29,903 nt of DNA, taken from a virus. The stretch is taken from positions 1-29,903 of the IMG/VR virus record IMGVR_UViG_3300046653_000021; one strand, given 5' to 3'. The translations under genes were made by a program, and so were the position numbers. Each line of letters begins with the position of its first letter. Within the stretch, counting starts at the first letter, position 1. Of the stretch, positions 6,289 through 12,266 are shown in pieces. The notes beneath the pieces were generated by a model. The model searched no databases, had not been told where the DNA came from, and saw nothing but the letters and a program-made list of their open reading frames with translations.

Positions 6289-6318
6289 AAAAAACCCCGC
6301 TGGCCGAAGCCAGCAGGG
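6289..6318 (-). terminator. Rho-independent terminator of the late operon
   Basis: On the - strand a 10-pair stem (6309-6318 with 6295-6304, one G-T pair) closed by a TTCG tetraloop is followed by six T at 6289-6294. It is 30 bases downstream of the last late gene (spanin) and is the strongest terminator in the window. Confidence 0.9.
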
Positions 6319-6348
6319 TCACGTTGCGGGGTCGAGGCAACTACAAAA

Positions 6349-6888
6349 TCATTGCGCCGCCCTTATGGCGATTCCTTGCTCTCGGCAGCTTGTGTAGGCG
6401 TCGTTGATGTGGTCGGCGTCGCGGGTGATCCGTTGAAGTAGTTCAGTAAGGTCCGCTGATAAAAGCCCGGTGGCTTCGGCGGCGTCTGCTGGACGATCAC
6501 CGGCAGGTCCGGCAGCTTGGGCCGTGGAGCCACCACCACCGCGCCCACATCCGGCGGCGTGCGGGTCGCGCAGCCGCCCAGCAGGGCCAGCAGCGCGGCG
6601 AAGACGATCAGACAGATCAGCGACAGTTTTTTCATGGTCAGAGTCCTTGAGGTTGATGGTGTTGGTGACTTCCTGCAGCGCCCGCTCGGTTTTGTTGGCG
6701 CGCTCGGTTTCGCTGGCCAACGTTGCGGACGCGTCCGCTTTTTGATTGTCGATCGCGGCCTGGTAGACGTGCGCCGCCTTGTCGTAGCCGATGCCCTCGA
6801 TGTGCGCCTCAAGCGCCCACAGGCCAGCCAGCGCCGCCACGATGGCCACGGCGATCGCGATCCACTTGTACGGGATGAGTCCTACCAT
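6349..6888 (-). CDS. Rz: Inner-membrane spanin (Rz-like, DUF2514 type)
   Basis: 179 residues from the ATG at 6886-6888, preceded by GGGAGA. Residues about 8-26 (K-W-I-A-I-A-V-A-I-V-A-A-L-A-G-L-W-A-L) form one N-terminal membrane anchor. A long charged helix follows (about 35-110) and is probably a periplasmic coiled coil. The R-L-R-D-P-H-A-A-G-C-G element is typical of DUF2514 spanins. Its start overlaps the end of the 34-aa gene, and the Rz1-like gene is wholly nested in another frame. Together with that lipoprotein it would fuse inner and outer membranes at the last lysis step. Confidence 0.85.
   Translation of the reverse strand: MVGLIPYKWIAIAVAIVAALAGLWALEAHIEGIGYDKAAHVYQAAIDNQKADASATLASETERANKTERALQEVTNTINLKDSDHEKTVADLSDRLRRAAGPAGRLRDPHAAGCGRGGGGSTAQAAGPAGDRPADAAEATGLLSADLTELLQRITRDADHINDAYTSCREQGIAIRAAQ
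6363..6635 (-). CDS. Rz1: Outer-membrane spanin lipoprotein (Rz1-like), nested in Rz
   Basis: 90 residues read in a different frame completely inside the Rz gene. It has a lipoprotein signal peptide: K-K at the start, a hydrophobic stretch, and a lipobox L-G-G-C with the lipid cysteine at residue 22. The mature part is proline-rich (P-R-P-K-L-P-D-L-P and T-P-P-K-P-P-G), as in Rz1 proteins, and ends in a Thr/Ala/Ser tail. Length is near the usual size. The nested architecture and the signal make this assignment firm. Confidence 0.88.
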   Translation of the reverse strand: MKKLSLICLIVFAALLALLGGCATRTPPDVGAVVVAPRPKLPDLPVIVQQTPPKPPGFYQRTLLNYFNGSPATPTTSTTPTQAAESKESP

Positions 6889-6986
6889 GGCCGTCTCCCG
6901 TACATGATGGTCAGTGCCAGCGCTGCGACAACGATCAGCGCCACCAGTGCGGCCATGCCCGCCAGTCCCCAAAGCACCCAGCTCAT
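6882..6986 (-). CDS. 34-aa single-membrane-segment protein in the lysis cassette
   Basis: A 34-residue frame from ATG 6984-6986 to TAG 6882-6884. It overlaps the endolysin stop as ATGA, and its end overlaps the Rz start codon, so it has a clear place in the operon. It is almost all membrane segment (W-V-L-W-G-L-A-G-M-A-A-L-V-A-L-I-V-V-A-A) with a short basic end (Y-G-R-R-P-W). A holin-like, antiholin or lysis-timing role is likely from position; it may also help spanin translation. Confidence 0.6.
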   Translation of the reverse strand: MSWVLWGLAGMAALVALIVVAALALTIMYGRRPW

Positions 6987-7366
6987 GGCGTCACCGTGAT
7001 GGTTTTGTCGGCGCTGGCAAACACCGCTTCGCGCACGTTGCGCGGCATGATGATGCAGCCCTCAGACGCGCAACCCGGATGCAGCGCCGAGTCGCCATGC
7101 ATGCGGAACAAGGAACGCCCGAACATCTCGTTCGAAGGATCTGGCTCAAGGATGATGGCCAGCGGCCCCAGGTGCGGACTGTTCTCTGCTTTGGTGAAGG
7201 TGTAGACCCCCCGGGGAAGTGGTCCGATGCTGTGCTGGTCCTGTGCATCCGGGTTGTTCTTTCCCTCCGGGTTCTGGCCGCAGTTGCCACCGGCGTAACC
7301 GATGGCCGCGACGTGTCCGTCAGGGTCAATGAGGCGACCCGTTGCCTGTTCGTATGTCCAAGTCAT
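6983..7366 (-). CDS. L,D-transpeptidase-like / DUF2778 peptidoglycan enzyme, putative endolysin
   Basis: 127 residues, ATG 7364-7366 with GGAGA upstream and an ATGA overlap to the preceding gene. The motif F-R-M-H-G-D followed by C-A-S-E-G-C-I-I-M is that of YkuD-type L,D-transpeptidases and the related DUF2778 (Tlde1-type) domain, giving a likely catalytic pair H90 and C104. An I-G-P-L-P-R-G-V-Y-T segment before it is also typical. No signal peptide is seen, so export would depend on a holin. No muramidase or other amidase exists in the cassette, so this is the best endolysin candidate. The bond it attacks is not known from sequence. Confidence 0.72.
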   Translation of the reverse strand: MTWTYEQATGRLIDPDGHVAAIGYAGGNCGQNPEGKNNPDAQDQHSIGPLPRGVYTFTKAENSPHLGPLAIILEPDPSNEMFGRSLFRMHGDSALHPGCASEGCIIMPRNVREAVFASADKTITVTP

Positions 7367-7668
7367 TTTTGCGTCTCCGTGTCAATCCAATCCGATAGCC
7401 TGCGGCTCTGCCCACGGCGCGTGCGCAGGTAGTAGCCAAAGCCGCAAATCAACAGGCCCGCGAATATCAGCGCGTGCACTGCGTCGATGGCCTCGGCGTG
7501 CTTGTCCGGGTTTTCGAGGTAGGTAAGGCCTGCACCCAAAAAACCTACCGATAGGCAGATCAGTCCGGCTTTGAAAATCACGCCGTCGTGTACACGTTTT
7601 GACATGATTGCCCAGCCCGTGGCGCACGCGAGCAATAGGCTCATGAAGCCATTGAAATGGTCAATCAT
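7363..7668 (-). CDS. Three-segment membrane protein of the lysis cassette
   Basis: 101 residues from ATG 7666-7668, with a very strong ribosome site (AAAGGAGG, eight bases upstream) and an ATGA overlap with the preceding holin-like gene. Three hydrophobic stretches are visible: F-M-S-L-L-L-A-C-A-T-G-W-A, then F-K-A-G-L-I-C-L-S-V-G-F-L-G-A-G-L, then A-L-I-F-A-G-L-L-I-C-G-F-G-Y-Y-L. The C-terminus is charged (R-T-R-R-G-Q-S-R-R). Position directly before the endolysin suggests a holin or antiholin role. The family is not one I can name. Confidence 0.65.
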   Translation of the reverse strand: MIDHFNGFMSLLLACATGWAIMSKRVHDGVIFKAGLICLSVGFLGAGLTYLENPDKHAEAIDAVHALIFAGLLICGFGYYLRTRRGQSRRLSDWIDTETQK

Positions 7669-7985
7669 TTGGTGCCTCCTTTGCTGATCCACCCCGAGAC
7701 AATTTCGCCGACCTTCAGGTCTTTGATGCCCGTCATTACGGCGGCAGCGATGCTCATGCCGAACAGGCCAAGCGCAAAGCTCAAAAAGCTCAGCATCGAG
7801 GCCGTGCCAAGGTGAAAATATTCGCCCGCCGCTGGCGCAATGAAGCCCGCACAGGCCGAGCCGCTCACCACGTTGGTAATGCGTTCGGTCCACGACGCGC
7901 CAGGCGCAAAACGCAGCGCTACCAGCGAGCCCATGACGCCAGCGAACAGTGGCGCGGTCACGAGTTTGTTTGGATCAATATCCAT
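7665..7985 (-). CDS. Putative holin (three membrane segments)
   Basis: 106 residues from ATG 7983-7985, overlapping the previous stop as TGATG. The sequence L-V-A-L-R-F-A-P-G-A-S-W-T-E-R-I-T-N, followed by a small-residue-rich segment (S-G-S-A-C-A-G-F-I-A-P-A-A) and a third segment (F-A-L-G-L-F-G-M-S-I-A-A-A-V), is a layout I associate with phage holins of this group. A short charged cytoplasmic tail follows (G-W-I-S-K-G-G-T-K). Three tandem small membrane genes precede the endolysin; which one is the true holin cannot be decided from sequence. Confidence 0.65.
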   Translation of the reverse strand: MDIDPNKLVTAPLFAGVMGSLVALRFAPGASWTERITNVVSGSACAGFIAPAAGEYFHLGTASMLSFLSFALGLFGMSIAAAVMTGIKDLKVGEIVSGWISKGGTK

Positions 7986-8296
7986 CAATACCTCCAGATC
8001 GACAGCACGTAAAAAACAGCGGGCAGCAGCGCGGTGACAACGGTCTTGCCAACGCACATTGAAAGGGGCTCGCTCTGAGGCGGGAAATAGTTGCTGACCT
8101 TCTTCACAGCGCACAGCCCACCGACCAGCAGCGTGGCGATCAGGAAACTGAACTGCCACGGGAACCGGAGATGCAGCGCGTAGGAGATCAGCACGCCCAG
8201 CGCACCGCCCCAGGCGAAATGGTTGACGTAGGCGCCTCCTGGAAGTTGCGGCACACTGTCAAGCAGTGTTGAGAGTTTGGCTAGAAGTGAGTTCAT
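7985..8296 (-). CDS. Small membrane protein of the lysis cassette
   Basis: 103 residues from ATG 8294-8296, with GAGAGG upstream. It has a hydrophobic G-G-A-L-G-V-L-I-S-Y-A-L segment, then F-S-F-L-I-A-T-L-L-V-G-G-L, then V-V-T-A-L-L-P-A-V-F-Y-V-L, so two or three membrane spans. It is the first of three consecutive membrane genes ahead of the endolysin, coupled to the next by TGATG. Probably a holin-system component; no family is recognised. Confidence 0.6.
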   Translation of the reverse strand: MNSLLAKLSTLLDSVPQLPGGAYVNHFAWGGALGVLISYALHLRFPWQFSFLIATLLVGGLCAVKKVSNYFPPQSEPLSMCVGKTVVTALLPAVFYVLSIWRY

Positions 8297-8312
8297 GGTC
8301 CTCTCCGTGGAA

Positions 8313-8738
8313 TTACAGTCCCAGCTTTGCTTTTTCAGCCCGCCCCCACGCCCGGCATTCCTCTGCGTAGGCGTTGTAGGCCGTCATCTCGGTGCTTGGC
8401 GCCGTACGCAACAGCTTGAGTTCGTCGGCGGTGCTGTAGCGTTGCGCGATCGCATCCTGCACGCGCTGGTTGATCAGACGCACTTGCGGGCTGGCCAGTT
8501 TGATCGCCGCCAGCAGATCCGTGGCGAGGGGTGTAGTCAACGTTTCTATGGATGCTGCAATGGAACTCGGCTGATTTGTGGGGAGTGTGAAGCCATCGAA
8601 CACTGCCACCACCGTGCGGCCATCGGCCAGTGTGGCAACTTCCTGCCCGGCCTGTACTCCCTGGGGTGCATCAGGCAGGCGCAGTGTGTGCGTGGTGACT
8701 GCGTCGATAACTTTTCGGTAAGCGTGTAAAGAGGTCAT
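8313..8738 (-). CDS. Phage protein between DGR and lysis genes, unknown
   Basis: 141 residues from ATG 8736-8738; the start lies 68 bases inside the 3' end of the RT gene, in another frame. The N-terminal half is beta-rich (T-L-A-D-G-R-T-V-V-A-V-F-D-G-F) and the rest helical, with V-R-L-I-N-Q-R-V-Q-D-A-I-A-Q-R-Y and an E-E-C-R-A-W-G-R-A-E-K-A end. Small proteins with this ending often follow tail-fibre genes in related phages, so a tail-fibre assembly or fibre-associated role is possible, but nothing diagnostic is present. Confidence 0.55.
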   Translation of the reverse strand: MTSLHAYRKVIDAVTTHTLRLPDAPQGVQAGQEVATLADGRTVVAVFDGFTLPTNQPSSIAASIETLTTPLATDLLAAIKLASPQVRLINQRVQDAIAQRYSTADELKLLRTAPSTEMTAYNAYAEECRAWGRAEKAKLGL

Positions 8739-9690
8739 GATGTTTTTCTTTCAGGTGGGTTAAGAGCGGTTTGAGTGAGCAGGTGCGCTTGGCGTGTCCA
8801 AGTCGCGAAATAATGGATTCGAGACGGCCTTTACGGGCGTCTGCACGGATTTGACTGACGATGCGCGGGCGAACAAACCGACCGCGTGCCCAAGTGCGAA
8901 ATCCACAGAAGTTGGCGCCGCGCTTCACGGGGTGCAGGCTGAAGTGACTGATCTCCAGGCCCAGCAGCGCCAGGTGCGTGCGGATCTGCTGCAGCCACAC
9001 TAGGCCGGTAGCGCGATCGGGCGCCAGCATGATGCTGTCATCCATGTAGCGGCCGTAATCCTTGATCTTGAGCGTGCGCTTGCAGAATTGGTCTAGGCTG
9101 TTGAGGTAGACGTTGGCAAAGGTCTGGCTGAGCAGGTTCCCGATCGGAACGCCGGTGCGCTCTGGGCGCTGCGCAAATGCGTTCATCAGATCCAGCATGG
9201 CGCCGCACTTGATGATGCGGGCTAGCAGCACCTGCAACACATCCCGATCGATGCTGTAAAAGAACTTGCGCACATCTACATGCAATATCCAGTCGGTACG
9301 CGGTGCGCGACGGATAGCGGCCTGCAGCCAGTCGGCAGCGACGTGCGTTCCCTTGCCGATGCGGCAGGCGAAGTTGGTATTGATGTAGTGGGCTTCGAAG
9401 ATGGGATAGGCTACCGCGTAGACGGCGTGCTGCACCACCATGTCCCTGAAGGCGGGAGCCTCGATCAGGCGTGGCTTTCTTCCATCATTCACCCAGAACC
9501 TATTGCAAGGGTGTGGGCGATAGCTGCCGTCGCTCAGTTCCTGGTGCAATGCCGCCAGATTCGCGCCCGGGTTGCAGCCAAACTCGAAGCAGGCGCGATG
9601 ATTGCGCTTGTTCCGGCTGGCTGCGCGATAAGCGGAAAGCAATGCGTCCATGGTGCAAATGCGCGGGTACAGGTTGCCAATGCGTTTCAT
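8671..9690 (-). CDS. DGR reverse transcriptase
   Basis: 339 residues from ATG 9688-9690 behind AGGAG. Motif A is I-L-H-V-D-V-R-K-F-F-Y-S-I-D with catalytic D139. The motif G-V-P-I-G-N-L-L-S-Q (180-189) carries the Ser-Gln pair that marks DGR reverse transcriptases, where retrons and group II introns have other residues. The active site is Y-M-D-D (215-218). The length is normal for the family and there is no maturase or endonuclease domain. Arg/Lys-rich stretches at the C-terminus fit RNA binding. It follows the template repeat by 150 bases, and the order variable gene, avd, TR, RT is that of Bordetella phage BPP-1. With Avd it copies the TR RNA, misincorporating at adenines, to rewrite the VR. 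Confidence 0.95.
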   Translation of the reverse strand: MKRIGNLYPRICTMDALLSAYRAASRNKRNHRACFEFGCNPGANLAALHQELSDGSYRPHPCNRFWVNDGRKPRLIEAPAFRDMVVQHAVYAVAYPIFEAHYINTNFACRIGKGTHVAADWLQAAIRRAPRTDWILHVDVRKFFYSIDRDVLQVLLARIIKCGAMLDLMNAFAQRPERTGVPIGNLLSQTFANVYLNSLDQFCKRTLKIKDYGRYMDDSIMLAPDRATGLVWLQQIRTHLALLGLEISHFSLHPVKRGANFCGFRTWARGRFVRPRIVSQIRADARKGRLESIISRLGHAKRTCSLKPLLTHLKEKHHDLFTRLPKSYRRSHHAHTAPA

Positions 9691-9840
9691 GTCAAGGCTC
9701 CTGAACCAGTCTTCGCGTGAAGACCAACATGGGCCCCGGTCGCTACCAAAGGGCGCACAAGCAAAACATTTCGCCGCAAGGCACGACGGAGACTCCCTCT
9801 TTGCCGGTCAGCACACGCTGCATAAGGCGTATTTGGCACA
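9691..9840 (-). ncRNA. TR-RT spacer, likely part of the DGR template RNA
   Basis: 150 bases between the template repeat and the RT start, with no convincing gene. In studied DGRs the RNA used as template extends from the end of avd through TR into a spacer of this size, and the spacer is needed for priming and RT-Avd binding. Function here is inferred from equal position and length; I did not establish a fold. Confidence 0.5.
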
Positions 9841-9957
9841 GAGTCGGAGCGAAAGCCATAGTTGTTGTTCGAGTTAGCGCGAACGTTGTTCAAGTTCAGC
9901 GCCCAGACCCCGGCTATCGCGCCGTTGTTCCAGTTGCCACCCGAATTCACACAAAGC
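9841..9957 (-). repeat. DGR template repeat (TR)
   Basis: 117 bp that align without gaps to 10452-10568 (constant offset of 611). Read on the - strand, it contains ten AAC codons at positions where the variable protein differs. AAC is the codon that yields many residues but no stop when its adenines change. Of 26 adenines, 15 differ in the VR. It starts three bases after the avd stop and is not itself a gene, though the frame is open through it. Confidence 0.95.
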
Positions 9958-9960
9958 ATG

Positions 9961-10407
9961 TCAAGCCTCCACCGCATTCGCAGCATCGCTGCGAATTCCT
10001 GAACCCGTGGCCACCTGGCCACGGAATTCCAAATTCACCCAACCACCAATCATTCGCCCCAGCTCGTCTACCATGCGCAGGATGACCAGATGCCGGTGGT
10101 CTCCCGGATCTGATGCATCCTTGCGGCCGGCGTTGTAGCCAAACAGACCCAGCTCGTGGGCGAGGTTGAGCAGCATGCGAAGCTGCTCATGGCGAATATC
10201 CAGTTGGACCAAAGTCGTTTTCTTGTGATAGCGCTTCTGCGCCTCGGTCACCAGGTTGTAGACATCCACAAATGCCACTCGAATGCTCTGAGTCAGGCTG
10301 TATTTGTGGCAGTTGGGAAAGTGGGCCAGGTAGCCCTCCAACTGCACGGCAAATAGCACCAGCTTGCGATGCAGCGAGGCTTCGGCGTGGACGCTCTGTT
10401 TTTGCAT
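9961..10407 (-). CDS. avd: DGR accessory variability determinant (Avd)
   Basis: 148 residues from ATG 10405-10407, with no clear ribosome site. The protein is mostly helical: an N-terminal helix with L-H-R-K-L-V-L-F-A-V-Q-L-E-G-Y-L, a basic helix with V-T-E-A-Q-K-R-Y-H-K-K-T-T-L, a third with L-R-M-L-L-N-L-A-H-E-L-G-L, and a fourth ending V-D-E-L-G-R-M-I-G-G-W. The basic surfaces and four-helix outline match Avd, a pentameric barrel that binds the reverse transcriptase and template RNA. It lies between the variable gene and TR, and its stop is three bases from TR, so template RNA and avd mRNA probably share a transcript. An extra tail after the last helix (about 15 residues) is longer than usual. 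Confidence 0.88.
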   Translation of the reverse strand: MQKQSVHAEASLHRKLVLFAVQLEGYLAHFPNCHKYSLTQSIRVAFVDVYNLVTEAQKRYHKKTTLVQLDIRHEQLRMLLNLAHELGLFGYNAGRKDASDPGDHRHLVILRMVDELGRMIGGWVNLEFRGQVATGSGIRSDAANAVEA

Positions 10408-10441
10408 GGTGATAAGGGCCTAATCGCTACCGCTCAAGGCC

Positions 10442-11791
10442 TCAAAGATACGAGGCGGAGCGAAAGCCATCGCTGTAGCTCGAGCTAGCGCGAACGGCGC
10501 CCAAGTCCAGCGCCCAGACCCCGGCTAACGCGCCGCTGACCCAGCTGCCACCCGAATTCACACAAAGCTCATTCGGTCGAGCCCCGTCATACATGTAGTC
10601 GTTACCGAACTGGTTGGAGCCTCCCACACCGGCCAACAAAGGAATACCGGCACCAGTGACGCCCCAAGGGGTGCCGCTGGTGGCTTCGGACAAAACCTGT
10701 GCTGCTGAGCCGAAGGTCTTATTGGCGGCTGCAGCCGTCATGCATCCGTAGGTGGCGCCCAGGCTGGTGTACAGCGCGGCCAGGCCGGTGGCGCCCCAGG
10801 CGTCGGTGGCCAGGGTGTTGCCGCTGGTCATGGCGTTGACGTCTGCGGCGGTGTTAAGCAGATAGAAGTTGGTGCCGTTGCTCGTCAAGCCGAAGGGCTC
10901 AATACTCCACAGTGTGCCGTTCAAATCGGCGACGCCACAGTTTTGGCCGTTGTGCGTGGTCTTGCTGAAGAAGTTGGCGCTGCCCGTCTTGCTGCAGTTG
11001 GTGGCTGTGCCATCGTCCAGGAAGGCGATCGAGCCGTCGTTTGTGTCGCCTAAGGCGTTATTGTTACAGCCCTTTGGAAAATTCGTGCTGCCGGCCGAGT
11101 ACCAGGCGTTATAGGTGGTTCCCGTGCTCGCGCTGCCATGGGCGTTGGACAACAGCGCCAGTGCAGCGCGGATGAATCGGCTGGAGCAAAAGAACACGCT
11201 GCCGCGCGTCTTGGCGGCTGGGATAGCGCCATAGAACGCATTGGCAGGGGCGCCCGTCAATGTGGCGAAGGCGGTGGATGCCACGGCGCCGCGTTGCGCG
11301 CTAGCCAGGGGCACGCCGTTCTTCAGTGAGCTGGCGGTGCCGTTGTTGTTGCTGCACATGTACTTGTCGACAAACACGCCGGGGCGGATGGTGCCGCCGT
11401 TGTAGAACGCGCGGTGCAGCGCGTAGCCTGCTGCATTGGCTGTCGCGACGTCTGCAAAGTAGCTGAAGGCCTTGACATCCACCACGTTCAGGGCAAAGCC
11501 GTTGGCGCCTGTGCCGTATTTGTAATAGAACGCCGGCATGTAGACCATGATCGATCCGTCGGTGTATTGATAGTTTCCATAGGTGTCGCTGGCCGGGTCA
11601 TTGGTGCCGTAGAGCGCGGCGAATCCGCTGGGGATGCTGGGCGCAATGCCCACGCCAAAACCCTGCTGGCCAGGGGTTCCGATGTTGTTGACCAGGCCGG
11701 CGCCGGTGGCTGTGCCGATGCGGATGCCTCCAGGGAAGGAGACGGGCGAGCCGTCGGGAGTTTGGATGTTGCGGGTGACAAGGGTGCTCAT
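10442..11791 (-). CDS. DGR variable protein, probable tail-tip receptor-binding protein
   Basis: 449 residues from ATG 11789-11791 (AAGGAA upstream). The C-terminal third has the C-type-lectin / FGE-sulfatase-like outline usual for DGR targets, with G-N-D-Y-M-Y-D-G-A-R, then N-E-L-C-V-N-S-G-G-S-W, then A-G-V-W-A-L. Residues 409-447 are encoded by the VR. Relative to the template, residues 416, 418, 419, 422, 429, 431, 432, 436, 438, 439, 440, 441 and 446 differ; ten of these are Asn in the template version. The N-terminal two thirds are Gly/Asn/Thr/Ala-rich and beta-like. It follows a fibre gene by 22 bases. By analogy with Mtd of BPP-1, it would sit at the tail tip and bind host receptors. 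Confidence 0.9.
   Translation of the reverse strand: MSTLVTRNIQTPDGSPVSFPGGIRIGTATGAGLVNNIGTPGQQGFGVGIAPSIPSGFAALYGTNDPASDTYGNYQYTDGSIMVYMPAFYYKYGTGANGFALNVVDVKAFSYFADVATANAAGYALHRAFYNGGTIRPGVFVDKYMCSNNNGTASSLKNGVPLASAQRGAVASTAFATLTGAPANAFYGAIPAAKTRGSVFFCSSRFIRAALALLSNAHGSASTGTTYNAWYSAGSTNFPKGCNNNALGDTNDGSIAFLDDGTATNCSKTGSANFFSKTTHNGQNCGVADLNGTLWSIEPFGLTSNGTNFYLLNTAADVNAMTSGNTLATDAWGATGLAALYTSLGATYGCMTAAAANKTFGSAAQVLSEATSGTPWGVTGAGIPLLAGVGGSNQFGNDYMYDGARPNELCVNSGGSWVSGALAGVWALDLGAVRASSSYSDGFRSASYL
10452..10568 (-). repeat. DGR variable region (VR) with IMH at its 3' end
   Basis: The last 117 bp of homology to TR lie inside the variable gene, ending seven bases before its stop codon. There are 16 differences from TR: ten A to G, three A to T, two A to C, and one T to G (template base to VR base, coding strand). 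The T to G lies about 20 bases from the 3' end (10471), in the region expected to act as the initiation of mutagenic homing site. I see no convincing cruciform hairpin just downstream of the VR, unlike BPP-1. Confidence 0.95.
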
Positions 11792-11813
11792 ATGATTTCC
11801 TTCGTGGCTTGGG

Positions 11814-12266
11814 TTAGTGGATTGACCAGGTGGCGTTGTCACTCACGGTGACCGTGACGCCGTCGGATACGGTGATGGGCCCCACGCTGGCAGCGTTGTA
11901 GTTGCTCGCCAGCGTGAAATTGGTAGTGATCTCGCGCGGATTGATGCGGATGGGTGAGTCGGGGTTGGTGGCTTGGGCGGTGGATGCAAACGCCGCAGCG
12001 GAGGCGGCAGATGCTGCTGCTGCGGCGGCATTGGCGACGGGGTTGGTAACGTTGACGGCGGCAGCGGCGGCTTGGGTGACGATGCGGTCAGATGCTGCAG
12101 CAGCGGCGCTGACGGCGGCGGCTACCTGTTTTGCGTTCACATCCGCTTGCAGCGCGTTGGCTTCGGTGACGAAGGTAGGAAGTGCCGCCAAGAATGCGTC
12201 TCCGCGCGCAGCAAAAGTGCTGGAATCGCTGCGCGTTGGAGGTGTGGGTAGGGATGAGATTGACAT
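11814..12266 (-). CDS. Short tail-fibre-like protein
   Basis: 150 residues from the ATG that overlaps the previous stop (TAATG). The first part is S-L-P-T-P-P-T-R-S-D followed by an Ala-rich helical stretch (residues about 40-95), likely a trimeric coiled coil. The C-terminus has S-N-Y-N-A-A-S-V-G-P-I-T-V, then G-V-T-V-T-V-S-D-N-A-T-W-S-I, a repeatlet found at the tips of many short phage fibres. It stands between the tail protein and the variable protein, and may link the two as a stalk. Confidence 0.75.
   Translation of the reverse strand: MSISSLPTPPTRSDSSTFAARGDAFLAALPTFVTEANALQADVNAKQVAAAVSAAAAASDRIVTQAAAAAVNVTNPVANAAAAAASAASAAAFASTAQATNPDSPIRINPREITTNFTLASNYNAASVGPITVSDGVTVTVSDNATWSIH

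Noticed and set aside
6363-6635. Rz1-like frame as a mere shadow of Rz
   Set aside because: The shadow interpretation was dropped: a signal peptide, an L-G-G-C lipobox and a proline-rich mature part show it is a real nested gene.
8671-9690. RT as part of a retron or group II intron
   Set aside because: No msr/msd-like repeat RNA, no maturase or HNH domain. The IGNLLSQ motif, Avd neighbour and a TR/VR pair identify a DGR.
9687-10022. Open frame of 111 codons through the template repeat
   Set aside because: It overlaps avd in another frame and TR itself; the openness reflects the template copy of a coding VR, not a gene.
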